NCBI GenBank assembly: GCA_028714915.1
Contig: JAQTLL010000001.1
Span: 1 to 64,000 of the forward strand
Direction of reading: 5' to 3'
DNA: 64,000 nucleotides
Source: Sulfuricurvum sp.
GTDB taxonomy: Bacteria > Campylobacterota > Campylobacteria > Campylobacterales > Sulfurimonadaceae
This document shows, piece after piece, positions 53,158 through 61,988 of this stretch; the stretch's first letter is position 1; every line of letters begins with the position of its first letter. The notes beneath the pieces are model-generated. The model did not search any database. It was not told where the DNA came from and saw nothing but the letters and a program-made list of their open reading frames with translations. The translations under genes were made by a program, and so were the position numbers.

Positions 53158-53469
53158 TTACCGCCGTCCTCTTCGTTTATACTCATTTTTTTTATCCCAA
53201 AAACTAATTTTTAGGGTTTTATCAATGTCTAAAATTGCCTCTTTTATGATTTTAACAATGGAATGATTTGGGTTTTTTACTTTATCTCCAGTAGTCATAT
53301 CCAAATATTCAGGCTCTTGTAAAATATCGGGTTCTATCGTTTTTAAATACTCCGATAATGCAACGTAAGTAACCACATAAGGCTCATCCCTTGCATACTT
53401 TTCACGTCCTATTTTGTTCCATATTTCTTTATACTTATCGTATAGATAGGGGTTGAACTGCTTAGGCAT
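53158..53469 (-). CDS. Hypothetical protein of the element
   Basis: About 103 residues from the ATG at 53469, which overlaps the AlpA-like gene by eight bases; an upstream start is less likely. Helical, with a basic tail (KKNEYKRRGRR). I do not recognise the family. Confidence 0.5.
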   Translation of the reverse strand: MPKQFNPYLYDKYKEIWNKIGREKYARDEPYVVTYVALSEYLKTIEPDILQEPEYLDMTTGDKVKNPNHSIVKIIKEAILDIDKTLKISFWDKKNEYKRRGRR

Positions 53470-53647
53470 TTGAAGCCCCCGCCGTTGATCGTGAAGCCAC
53501 AAACATTTCTAATTCTGTCTTAGCCCAAACCGTTACGCGGTCACTAAGTTTGATTGATTTAATTTTTCCTTGCTTTGTGAATAGCCATAGTGTTGATTGC
53601 CCTATGCCTAAAAATTCGGCTGCTTTTTTTGCTCTAAGATGTTCCAT
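53462..53647 (-). CDS. AlpA-like helix-turn-helix regulator
   Basis: A 61-residue MerR/excisionase-type protein with RAKKAAEFLGIGQSTLWLF as the helix-turn-helix. Such AlpA-like proteins often regulate integrase expression or excision in P4-like elements. It lies upstream, in transcription order, of the replication gene. Confidence 0.75.
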   Translation of the reverse strand: MEHLRAKKAAEFLGIGQSTLWLFTKQGKIKSIKLSDRVTVWAKTELEMFVASRSTAGASNA

Positions 53648-53755
53648 GAATGTAACCCCTTGTAAATTTGTTTCGTATGGCAGTATAGGGGGTTAGAGGG
53701 GATTAGCTATTGTATTTTTTTAGCTCATTTTTACGAGGTGTAACTAAAATACGTT

Positions 53756-54331
53756 CTATTTAAAAGAAACAATATGATAACTTATAAATTTACTTTTGTA
53801 TGTTTCTGATGTTCGCGGGTAATTAACGCCCTTATTATCTTCAAAAATCGCCCACGAGATACGCCCTGCTTTTTCTTCGGATTGTTTTTTAGAATAACCA
53901 AACGCTGAAAATTCACTCGCTAAACTTGCTTTATATGCTGCTAGAGCTTTGGTACGGCTCTGCCCTTTAGATATATCGATAAACGCGTATAATGTCTGCT
54001 TTATGAGGTCATACGTGCATAATTCACTTGTATAAACAATATTGCGGATTAATGATAATTTAAAGTTAATAACCCCGATTTCTTCAATCAGTCTAAAAAT
54101 AGTTTCTTGCTTTTGTTCAATAACGTATATATGAGAGCTATAATCTAATCCAGTCATTAGCTGCTCATCGATTTTGCTAACGTACTCACTTGATAATCGC
54201 AACCATTCTTTACCCAATTCCTTAAGCAGCTCCCCGCCATCGTTACCGCTCATTACTCCTCTAGCTTCTTTCATTGCAGCAATAATCAAACGTATCTTAT
54301 CGCGCCTTGTTAATGGACTTTGTATTGTCAT
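53756..54331 (-). CDS. Hypothetical protein of the element
   Basis: A 191-residue helical protein without recognised motifs, overlapping the integrase stop by ATGA. No membrane segment is seen. It could take part in element maintenance; this is a guess from position only. Confidence 0.5.
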   Translation of the reverse strand: MTIQSPLTRRDKIRLIIAAMKEARGVMSGNDGGELLKELGKEWLRLSSEYVSKIDEQLMTGLDYSSHIYVIEQKQETIFRLIEEIGVINFKLSLIRNIVYTSELCTYDLIKQTLYAFIDISKGQSRTKALAAYKASLASEFSAFGYSKKQSEEKAGRISWAIFEDNKGVNYPRTSETYKSKFISYHIVSFK

Positions 54332-55626
54332 TTACGTGCCGCCTTAACCTCATCAAGATAATCAGCCCACCATTGCAAAAGTTCCCGCATTTGTTCGGTG
54401 TAATCGGCTTTGTGAGTGTAGGCTCTGACTACTTTATTACCCTCTTGATGATCGAGTACCGCTTCCATTGTCTCAAAGGTTGCCCCGTGCTCTTTGTGGT
54501 GTGTTCGTGCCAAACTTGCAAAAGTACCCCTAAAACTGTGTAAAGTTTGTTTACGTCCGTTTACCTCATCATTAAAACCCATTCGCCCTAATGCCCTGCT
54601 CGCACTTACTTTATTAACGTGGTTTTTCATATTTCTTGAACCGTGAAAAACCCATTTCCCCCATCCTGTAATCTCTTTGATCTCTTTGAGGATTGATATT
54701 GCTTGATGAGGCAAAGGGAGTATAAAATCAGATAGATTTTTATTTTTAACTTTCATTTCTGATCGTGGGATCGTGATAATTGCTTTCTCAAAGTTCACGC
54801 TTTCCCATTTCAGCTTACAAAGGTTATCCGCCCTCAATGGTAGCAACGACACAAAGCGTAAAACATTTTTAACAATTACGCCCCCGTCTCCTTTGTAGGT
54901 GTCAATGGATCTCAAAAGTTCCCCTAATATTTTCTCATCGGTAATTTTTGCATAATTTGTTTTTTCCCCTTTTGGTACGACGCTCTTATCAATCCTCAAC
55001 GTGATATTTAAGTCTATGTACTCATGGCTCACTGCATACGTCCACAAACGGTTACAATCGACAAATAGCCGGCTTGCCGTTTCGGGGGTAGCTTTCCCCT
55101 TTTCGGTAATGATCTTCAATAATTCGCCGTGGGTGATTTCGCTTATCTGTTTTGATGAGGTGACAACGTGGTTTTCGTCATACTTGCAAAAATGAGGGAA
55201 AATATCACGTTCAAACGCTCTCTTTCGCTTTGTAGCGGTTATTTCGGCACTCTTAAGGGTAGATAGCCATTCGTAGGTGATGAGGTGAAATTGAGTGGTT
55301 AATGTGGTTTGTGCTTCCATCTCTTTTTCTTGGATGATAGCTTTGATCTCTTTTTTCTCTTGTATCGGGTCGATACCGTTTAAAACTTTGCTTTTGAGTT
55401 CGTCACGTTTGGCTCTTGCATCTTTGAGAGAGACGGCGGGATAAGTTCCTCCGGTGGTCTTTTTGGCTTTGCCCTCAATCGTGTAGCGTATCTCCCAAAT
55501 TTTCCTACCATCGGGCTTAATGATGAGCTGTAAGCCGTTCCCGTCGGGTAGTGAATATTCTTTGTCTCTTGGCTTTGCGCTCCTGATCTCTGTATCTGTA
55601 AGTGGTGATACTTTTCTATTTGCCAT
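54328..55626 (-). CDS. P4-type tyrosine integrase
   Basis: A 432-residue integrase of the P4/DUF4102 family. The N-terminal DUF4102 arm-binding domain (PDGNGLQLIIKPDG, TGGTYPAVSLKDAR) and the catalytic residues in LPLRADNL, HSFRGTF and LDHQEGN with the late Tyr in RAYTHK are visible. It is the gene next to ssrA and probably integrates the element into the tmRNA 3' end. The ATG at 55626 is close to the right arm sites. Confidence 0.9.
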   Translation of the reverse strand: MANRKVSPLTDTEIRSAKPRDKEYSLPDGNGLQLIIKPDGRKIWEIRYTIEGKAKKTTGGTYPAVSLKDARAKRDELKSKVLNGIDPIQEKKEIKAIIQEKEMEAQTTLTTQFHLITYEWLSTLKSAEITATKRKRAFERDIFPHFCKYDENHVVTSSKQISEITHGELLKIITEKGKATPETASRLFVDCNRLWTYAVSHEYIDLNITLRIDKSVVPKGEKTNYAKITDEKILGELLRSIDTYKGDGGVIVKNVLRFVSLLPLRADNLCKLKWESVNFEKAIITIPRSEMKVKNKNLSDFILPLPHQAISILKEIKEITGWGKWVFHGSRNMKNHVNKVSASRALGRMGFNDEVNGRKQTLHSFRGTFASLARTHHKEHGATFETMEAVLDHQEGNKVVRAYTHKADYTEQMRELLQWWADYLDEVKAARK

Positions 55627-55641
55627 AATGTACCCCTTGAT

Positions 55642-55703
55642 AATGTACTTTAAAAATCAATTATTCAAAGTACATTACCATAAAGTACATTTAAAAGTAC
55701 ATT
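55642..55703. repeat. Right arm-type integrase sites
   Basis: AAAGTACATT occurs at 55667-55676, 55682-55691 and 55694-55703, with an inverted copy at 55642-55651. The last two keep the same 12-base spacing as the left pair. Confidence 0.65.
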
Positions 55704-55828
55704 GGAAACGTGGACGTAGTTAGATTACTTGAATACGTGCTAGAGGCTAAATAGCTATAAAAGTGCCTATTTGATGGGGTTTTATTTGTATTTTTGGGGT
55801 GTATTAAAGGGTGTTAAATTGTAAGTTG

Positions 55829-56198
55829 GTGGAGGCGTCCGGGATTGAACCGGAGTCCTAAACCAAGATTGTAAAGGCGTCTACATGCTTAGTTTCGTTG
55901 TTTGTGTTTCAAACGCCTTCACACAACGAGCAAAGTTACGGCATTCAATTCTCTAAATTCATTCAAGTCCGAGACATTCCAAGAATATAGCTATCACAGG
56001 GGTTATACGCCAAGCCCTTCCAGTTATAGCATAGGAAGGTAGCGCAGTCCTAAAGTTTAGTTAAACTTACGCTACAGCGTAAGCAGGACGGTAATTAGTA
56101 TTGTTTGCGTTTAAGCAAGTGTGAGCCGTGTAACGGAATTGCTCAGTCCGACGATGCAACCTAAACCTTCTTGATCCAGTCGAAGCCATGTCGCCCCC
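55829..56198 (-). ncRNA. ssrA: tmRNA
   Basis: The 5' end GGGGGCGACATGGCTTCGAC and the 3' end with GTTCAATCC and a CCA terminus form a tRNA-like acceptor: seven-base pairing GGGGGCG with CGCCTCC, including one G-U pair. The internal open frame encodes the tag. A -10 candidate TATACT is at 56218-56223. The 3' end is the integration site of the neighbouring element. Confidence 0.95.
56067..56108 (-). other. tmRNA proteolysis tag reading frame
   Basis: Thirteen codons and a TAA stop encode ANNTNYRPAYAVA, which is added to stalled proteins and targets them for degradation. The ANN start and the PAYA core are typical of Campylobacterota tags. Confidence 0.88.
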
Positions 56199-56248
56199 AC
56201 AAGAAAAGAACATACGAAGTATAGCGAATTTTTAGAAAATAGAGCTGG

Positions 56249-56272
56249 ATTCCCGCCTTCACGGGAATGACG
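56249..56272. repeat. Palindromic element after trpA, possible terminator
   Basis: Arms ATTCCCG and CGGGAAT with a six-base loop, followed by GACG. It begins one base past the trpA end and belongs to the same dispersed palindromic family as the copies at 23629 and 29987. It could terminate trpA transcription before ssrA. Confidence 0.6.
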
Positions 56273-57013
56273 TTAGCTATTAATCAGAGATTTAATATTA
56301 CGAGTTATTTCACAGCATTTGGCAATTTTTTGGGTGTTGTTGAGAGTATCATCCAAAAGGACGTTGACAATGGCTGAACCTACAATAACACCATCAGCCC
56401 CTTGGACTTTTTCACGTGCGGTTTGTTCGTTCACTCCAAATCCTACATACACGGGTGTCTCAGTATGGCGTTTAATCATTTCGAGCACGGGAGCTAAATC
56501 TTCGCTTTTTCCACTGCCCGTGATTCCTGCGTAGGCAACCAGATAGATAAATTTACGGGCTTGCGCGGTAATCATGGCAATACGCTCTTCCCCATCGGTT
56601 GGAGCAACAAAGGTGATATTGGCAAGCCCACGACGCTCAAACAACTCATGGTACGCTTTGGCTTCCTCATAAGGAACATCAGGGATAATAAGACCCTTCA
56701 CTCCGAGCGTTTTGGCACGGTCAAGAAGTTTTTCCATACCATATTGATAAAACGGATTGAAATATCCCATCCATAAGGTATCAATTTTGGGGGCAATCAC
56801 TTCTGAAATATCTAAAATATCAGCAAATCTGAATCCCGATTCTAAAGCGCGTTGATTTGCCGCTTCAATCACAGGACCATCGGCTACGGGATCAGAAAAC
56901 GGAACTCCGAGTTCTAGGGTATCAACACCATTTTCTCCTAATGCCAATGCCAAATCAATAGTAAAATTTTTATCAGGATAACCTGCTGTAATGTACGCTA
57001 CGAGTTGCTTCAC
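56273..57013 (-). CDS. trpA: Tryptophan synthase alpha subunit
   Basis: A 246-residue alpha/beta barrel. The catalytic pair Glu34 (LELGVP) and Asp45 (PVADGP) is present. It cleaves indole-3-glycerol phosphate to indole for the beta subunit, which is not encoded next to it. The GTG start overlaps the Hpt-like gene stop by GTGA. Confidence 0.95.
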   Translation of the reverse strand: MKQLVAYITAGYPDKNFTIDLALALGENGVDTLELGVPFSDPVADGPVIEAANQRALESGFRFADILDISEVIAPKIDTLWMGYFNPFYQYGMEKLLDRAKTLGVKGLIIPDVPYEEAKAYHELFERRGLANITFVAPTDGEERIAMITAQARKFIYLVAYAGITGSGKSEDLAPVLEMIKRHTETPVYVGFGVNEQTAREKVQGADGVIVGSAIVNVLLDDTLNNTQKIAKCCEITRNIKSLINS

Positions 57014-57414
57014 GCCTTCTCCATATCGGGTAAAATTAAAAGGGAGAAGTGAATTTTAGAGAGTTCATTATCCATTTTGAAATCTTCTTGCCATTGCAAA
57101 AACATATCCGAAACACGAATCAACCATGAAATAGTTTCTTCATTCGTACGAGTATCTTGCTCTCGTAATTGCTCAAGTGTATCTTCAACAAACGTTGCAA
57201 GACGAATCATCGGTTCAACTTTCAAATAGCTTGTCGCTGATTTGATATTATGAAAAATACGAAACAGTTCTTCAATACTACGCCCATGACGATCATTATT
57301 GCCCAAATTGATAATCAATGGCTCCATAATTTCAATCATCATGGCATAATGATCTAAAAATTCATCGATAATTTCAAAATCGAAATTATTCTCCAAATCT
57401 GTCCGTATGCCCAT
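57010..57414 (-). CDS. Hpt-domain-like phosphotransfer protein
   Basis: About 134 residues from the ATG at 57414 (AGGAG site). The motif FRIFHNIKSATSYL resembles the Hpt phosphorylation loop with its histidine, although the usual KG is KS. It may be part of a phosphorelay or chemotaxis pathway. The coupling with trpA is odd and may be an accident of gene order. Confidence 0.65.
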   Translation of the reverse strand: MGIRTDLENNFDFEIIDEFLDHYAMMIEIMEPLIINLGNNDRHGRSIEELFRIFHNIKSATSYLKVEPMIRLATFVEDTLEQLREQDTRTNEETISWLIRVSDMFLQWQEDFKMDNELSKIHFSLLILPDMEKA

Positions 57415-57532
57415 GCTCTCTTCTCCTATTTGAAACAATTATACCGCGTTTTAAATAAATAGCATCTCCGCTTTTATCTGACAAAATGACATATTTAAGA
57501 TGCCACTACAATTTTAGGGTAAACTTCTATTT

Positions 57533-58321
57533 ATGAAAAAACTATCCATTAGCGCCATTATAAAGCGCAAAAATACTCTGCCCATTATGATGATTACGGC
57601 ATACGATGCCCTCTTTGCCCGACTTTTTGAAGAGAGTGCTGATCTTTTACTTGTTGGGGACAGTCTCAATATGAGTTTTGGCGGCAATCCTGATACATTA
57701 AGTGCCACCATGGATCAAATGATCTATCACACGAATGCCGTCTGCAAGGGAGCTCAAAATACCTTTGTCATTTGTGATATGCCTTTTGGTACCTATACCA
57801 ATGAGTCGACTGCTCTCTCCAATGCCATTCGCGTTTACCGTGAGACTCATGCTGATGCCGTCAAAATCGAAGGGGGAGCCGATAAAGCGTACCTCGTTAA
57901 ACATCTTGTAGATAATGGTATCGCCGTATGCGGTCATATCGGGCTGTTGCCTCAAAGCGTTCGAGCTGAGGGGGGCTATAAAGTAAAAGGCAAATCGGAA
58001 GAAGAAGCCCTTTCCCTCATTGCCGATGCGCAAGCTATCGAAAAAGCGGGAGCATTTATCGTCGTCATCGAAGGGGTCAAAGCAGATGTTGCAACACGGG
58101 TTGCCCAAAGCGTCTCTATCCCCGTCATCGGAATCGGTGCGGGTAACGGCGTCGATGGTCAGGTCTTGGTCTTCTCCGATATGCTCGGACTTTATGAACC
58201 GTTTGTCCCAAAATTCGTCAAACAATACATGGACGGAGCAACTGCCGTGAAACAAGCAGTCGCCACATACACCCAAGAAGTGCAATCAAGAATTTTTCCC
58301 GATGAAAATTATGTTTATTAA
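57533..58321 (+). CDS. panB: 3-methyl-2-oxobutanoate hydroxymethyltransferase
   Basis: A 262-residue barrel enzyme that makes ketopantoate for pantothenate and CoA. The conserved TAYDAL, LVGDSLNM, KIEGG and GHIGLLPQS segments are present, as is the IGIGAG motif. The neighbouring ruvB follows by 12 bases on the same strand. Confidence 0.95.
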   Translation: MKKLSISAIIKRKNTLPIMMITAYDALFARLFEESADLLLVGDSLNMSFGGNPDTLSATMDQMIYHTNAVCKGAQNTFVICDMPFGTYTNESTALSNAIRVYRETHADAVKIEGGADKAYLVKHLVDNGIAVCGHIGLLPQSVRAEGGYKVKGKSEEEALSLIADAQAIEKAGAFIVVIEGVKADVATRVAQSVSIPVIGIGAGNGVDGQVLVFSDMLGLYEPFVPKFVKQYMDGATAVKQAVATYTQEVQSRIFPDENYVY

Positions 58322-58333
58322 AAGATATTCATA

Positions 58334-59338
58334 GTGGAACGCATAGTCGAAATCGAAAAATTTACCGCCGAAGAGGTCATCGAAACTTCTTTACGTCCTA
58401 GTAACTGGGATGGGTACATCGGGCAAGAACAGATTAAAAAAAATCTGGGTGTTTTTATCGAGGCGAGTTCCAAGCGTCGTGAAGCGCTTGACCATGTCCT
58501 CTTTTATGGTCCTCCTGGATTGGGTAAAACGACCCTTGCCCTTATCATCGCCAATGAGATGGGAAGCAACATCAAAGTCACCGCTGCACCCATGATCGAA
58601 AAAAGCGGTGACCTTGCCGCCATCCTCACCAATCTTGAAGAGGGGGACATTCTCTTCATCGACGAAATTCACCGCCTCTCCCCTGCTGTTGAAGAAATTT
58701 TATACCCCTCGATGGAAGATTTTCGCCTCGACATTATCATAGGTTCAGGTCCTGCGGCACAAACGGTCAAAATTGATCTCCCGCGATTTACCCTTATCGG
58801 GGCAACCACACGAGCAGGGATGCTCTCTAACCCTCTGCGTGATCGTTTCGGGATGAATTTTCGGATGCAGTTTTATACCCCTGAAGAACTCTGTATCATT
58901 GTCACGCAAGCTTCTCAAAAATTAGGAAAAAATATCGATAATGAAGCGGCACATGAAATTGCCAAACGCTCTCGCGGAACACCCCGTATTGCATTGCGTC
59001 TGCTCAAGCGGGTACGAGACTTTGCCGATGTTGCCAATGAATCTTCCATTCTCCACTCACGCTCTCAATACGCCCTCGACCAACTGGGGATAAATGCCCA
59101 TGGATTTGATGAAATGGACATACGTCTGCTCAAACTGCTGATGGAGGCTAAAGGTCGCGCCATGGGTCTAAGCACCATTGCCGCAGCGCTCAGTGAAGAT
59201 GAGGGGACGATTGAAGATGTCCTTGAGCCGTATCTCCTTGCCAATGGCTACTTGGAGCGAACGGCGCGTGGACGCATTGCCACCGCGAAAACGTATGATT
59301 TGCTTAAATTTGGCAACCCTCCGAGTCTTTTGCTTTAA
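58334..59338 (+). CDS. ruvB: Holliday junction branch-migration ATPase RuvB
   Basis: A 334-residue AAA+ motor with Walker [10 protein letters not shown], Walker B LFIDEIH and the winged C-terminal domain ([17 protein letters not shown]). It starts with GTG. It drives branch migration with RuvA during recombination repair. Confidence 0.96.
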   Translation: MERIVEIEKFTAEEVIETSLRPSNWDGYIGQEQIKKNLGVFIEASSKRREALDHVLFYGPPGLGKTTLALIIANEMGSNIKVTAAPMIEKSGDLAAILTNLEEGDILFIDEIHRLSPAVEEILYPSMEDFRLDIIIGSGPAAQTVKIDLPRFTLIGATTRAGMLSNPLRDRFGMNFRMQFYTPEELCIIVTQASQKLGKNIDNEAAHEIAKRSRGTPRIALRLLKRVRDFADVANESSILHSRSQYALDQLGINAHGFDEMDIRLLKLLMEAKGRAMGLSTIAAALSEDEGTIEDVLEPYLLANGYLERTARGRIATAKTYDLLKFGNPPSLLL

Positions 59339-59421
59339 TTAACACCGTTAACAATTCATTCTTGTTTTATTGATAGATTTGCTCTAAGATATGATTATCA
59401 AAACGGTAAGGGAAAATAAAA

Positions 59422-59796
59422 ATGAAAAAAATCATACTCACAGTACTGCTCTCCATAGGCACTTTGTTTGCGGCACCGTTCAACAGCAGTGGCAAAGCTT
59501 CCGATATAACAGTAAAAATACAATCAGACAAGGATTTGTTTGTAGGACAGAACAATGTTACGATTAGCCTAACCAAAGAGGGGAAACCGCTTACCCCAAA
59601 ATCCGTAGAACTCAAAGCGTTTATGCCTGAAATGCCTGGAATGCCCGAAATGAGTGAAGAGGGAGAAGCAAAAGGAAAAAACGGTATTTATAAGGGTTCT
59701 CTCAATTTTTCGATGAACGGGACATGGCAAGTGACCGTAACCATAATAGATACTGACGGAAAAAGAAAACGATTCAAAACTTCTGTAAGTCTCTAG
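59422..59796 (+). CDS. FixH/YtkA-like periplasmic protein
   Basis: A 124-residue protein with a signal peptide (about 1-18) and a beta-sandwich with a Met-rich loop FMPEMPGMPEMS. YtkA/FixH-like proteins appear in metal-efflux operons. The Met-rich loop may bind copper or silver. It begins the efflux operon, two bases before the TolC gene. Confidence 0.65.
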   Translation: MKKIILTVLLSIGTLFAAPFNSSGKASDITVKIQSDKDLFVGQNNVTISLTKEGKPLTPKSVELKAFMPEMPGMPEMSEEGEAKGKNGIYKGSLNFSMNGTWQVTVTIIDTDGKRKRFKTSVSL

Positions 59797-59798
59797 CC

Positions 59799-60992
59799 GT
59801 GAACAAGATAGTTTTGGCGTTGATTTGCGCATGCGTGCTCAATGCGCAGACTCTTGACGACCTGATAACCAAGGTTTTAAGCCAAAATCCTGAGATAAGG
59901 GCACTTGAGGCCCAAGTAAAAGCTGCCCAAGAAGATGCAAAGATTGTCGGTAAACTGGACAATCCTCAGTTGGACATACAAGTAACCAACATAGATTTTA
60001 CCAATCCTGCAAAACGAAATATCGAGCCCATGCAACAGATAATGGTCAGTGTCTCCCAAAACGTCCCCCTCACAGCAAAACTAAACATGAGAGAAGAAGC
60101 AAAAAAATCAGGTGCCGAATCCTTAAAACATACGGTATCTCAAAAAAAATTGGACATAGAATTTGCCCTCAAACAAAGCGGATACGATCTGGCAAAAGCA
60201 AAAGAGACAAAAAAAGCATACGACAAATATCTGCAAACACTCAAATTTGCATTGGAGCTTTTGAGAGCGTCCAATACAGTCGGGAACACAGCGCATAACG
60301 AGCTTATCCGAGGGGAAATGGAGATTGCCTCTTTTATGCGTAAAATTACCGATTTAGAAGCAGAAGAGAGAACACAAACGAGAAAACTTCAAAGCTTTGG
60401 AGTAAACAGTGATGAAGAGATACAAATACGATTCGATATGCCTAAAATAGAGGTTAGAACCATAACAATCGAGGGATCAAAAGAGTATGCGTCTCTCAAT
60501 ACCATGGTAACTTCACTGGGAAAAGAGCTAAAAAGTGAGAGACTCTCCCTCACTCCGGACGTAGGGGTAACTCTTGGATACGCCAGTTCAGATTCCGCAT
60601 TTCGAGATTATTGGTTTTTTGGAGTAAGCATACCGCTTCTGGTATACGGTAAAGAAGAAGCTGCAATCGGGAAAAAAGGGTATGAACTAACTGCCAAAAT
60701 AGAAGAAGGTGAAAACCTTAAAAATACTCTTTCGTATGAGCTGGATAGTTCAAAAATTAAGTTTGAGAGTGCACAAAAAAACTATACTCTGACCGATAAA
60801 ATTCTAAAAACGCAACTCTCTCACCTGCTTGAATCAGCGCTTGCTTCTCTCAAAACAACCGATTCATCAAAGGTGTATGTCATAAGTGCTATAAAAGATG
60901 CTCTCAACCTCGAAGTGGAGCTAATAGACTACAAGTATGATGCCAATATCGCTCTCGCACAAATAAAAAAACTTAGCGGAGAAGAACTATGA
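59799..60992 (+). CDS. TolC-family outer membrane efflux protein (CusC-like)
   Basis: A 397-residue protein with a signal peptide and TolC-like coiled-coil helices (LITKVLSQNPEIRALEAQV). It starts with GTG and overlaps the adaptor gene by ATGA. It would be the outer-membrane channel of the RND pump encoded next. Confidence 0.85.
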   Translation: MNKIVLALICACVLNAQTLDDLITKVLSQNPEIRALEAQVKAAQEDAKIVGKLDNPQLDIQVTNIDFTNPAKRNIEPMQQIMVSVSQNVPLTAKLNMREEAKKSGAESLKHTVSQKKLDIEFALKQSGYDLAKAKETKKAYDKYLQTLKFALELLRASNTVGNTAHNELIRGEMEIASFMRKITDLEAEERTQTRKLQSFGVNSDEEIQIRFDMPKIEVRTITIEGSKEYASLNTMVTSLGKELKSERLSLTPDVGVTLGYASSDSAFRDYWFFGVSIPLLVYGKEEAAIGKKGYELTAKIEEGENLKNTLSYELDSSKIKFESAQKNYTLTDKILKTQLSHLLESALASLKTTDSSKVYVISAIKDALNLEVELIDYKYDANIALAQIKKLSGEEL

Positions 60993-61987
60993 AAAAGCTC
61001 CTTTTGATAACCATGATTATCGCTGCAACGTATGCGCAGAACTACAAAATATCAACGGTTAAAGTCAAAGAGACACAAAATGTACCCCAAAAAGAATTTT
61101 TTGCAAAAACCTCTTTTAAAGAGGCATCAACAAAAGAAGTTACCCTAAAGTTTTCGGGTTTCATTGAAACAATATCGGTAGATGAAAAGTATAAAAGGGT
61201 CTCAAAGGGTTCTTTGCTTTTTAATGTGTACAGTCCTGAAATATTGGCGTTAAAAGAAGAGCTTTTAAAAACTGCGGAGTATGCTGAAAAATCAAAAACA
61301 TTTGAAGACGATACCTTTTCAAAAACAGCAAATTCCTTGCTCGAATCAACAAAGCAAAGACTTGCTCTTTTGGGTATTTCAAAAACAGATATAGACAAAA
61401 CGCTCTCCTCTAAAACCCCATCCAAAACGGTTGCCGTATACTCTCCGTACAGCGGAACGGTAGTAGAAAAATCTGTATTTGCCGGCTCTTTCGCAGAAGC
61501 CGGAAAACCGCTCTTGAGACTTGCCGATACGTCCACCCTTTGGGCAGATATTAAAATATTTGAGAGTGATATTCCAACACTAAAAAAAGGCTCCGTAGTC
61601 ACCCTTACGTTCAGCGGGGCGACAAAAGAATACAAAACAAAAATCGAGCAAATCCTCCCCGAAATCAACGACAATGACAGAAGCCTGACCGCACGAGCAA
61701 GTCTCCAAAACGACGGTCATTTGGTTGCTAATATGTTTGCTAAAGCTCATGTTGAATCCAAGGGGACAAAGATGTTGACTCTCCCAAAAACCGCCATACT
61801 TGAAAAGGGTAAAAAACAGTTTGTTTTTGTTAAAGTGGAGAAAAAATTCGAGCCCCTAGAGATAACCGCCAAAAAAATAGATGCCTACACCTATCAGATA
61901 CTAGAGGGGATCACACAAGGCGAAGAGGTAGCAGACAATGCACTGTTTATGCTTGATGCTGACGCTAAAATAAACGGGTTATACTAA
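60989..61987 (+). CDS. RND efflux periplasmic adaptor (CusB-like)
   Basis: A 332-residue membrane-fusion protein with a signal peptide, barrel-sandwich segments (FSGFIETISVDE, VYSPYSGTVVE) and a beta-barrel with the TLWADIKIFESDI segment. It links the pump to the outer-membrane channel. It lies one base before the pump gene. Confidence 0.87.
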   Translation: MKKLLLITMIIAATYAQNYKISTVKVKETQNVPQKEFFAKTSFKEASTKEVTLKFSGFIETISVDEKYKRVSKGSLLFNVYSPEILALKEELLKTAEYAEKSKTFEDDTFSKTANSLLESTKQRLALLGISKTDIDKTLSSKTPSKTVAVYSPYSGTVVEKSVFAGSFAEAGKPLLRLADTSTLWADIKIFESDIPTLKKGSVVTLTFSGATKEYKTKIEQILPEINDNDRSLTARASLQNDGHLVANMFAKAHVESKGTKMLTLPKTAILEKGKKQFVFVKVEKKFEPLEITAKKIDAYTYQILEGITQGEEVADNALFMLDADAKINGLY

Positions 61988-61988
61988 A

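Larger units (their letters stand above)
49022..55842. mobile_element. Integrative element at the 3' end of ssrA (about 6.8 kb)
   Basis: The element is bounded by an att-like copy of the ssrA 3' end on the left (49022-49033) and by ssrA itself on the right (55831-55842). Identical arm-type repeats with the same 12-base spacing occur just inside both ends (49084-49105 and 55682-55703). It carries two tyrosine recombinases, a replication protein, an AlpA-like regulator and small unknown genes, and no capsid or conjugation genes. It looks like a cryptic integrative plasmid or phage satellite. The exact core is inferred. Confidence 0.7.

Noticed and set aside
61042..61674. Long antisense frame within the adaptor gene
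   Set aside because: It mirrors the coding bias of the adaptor gene on the other strand and has no start signal or recognised domain.
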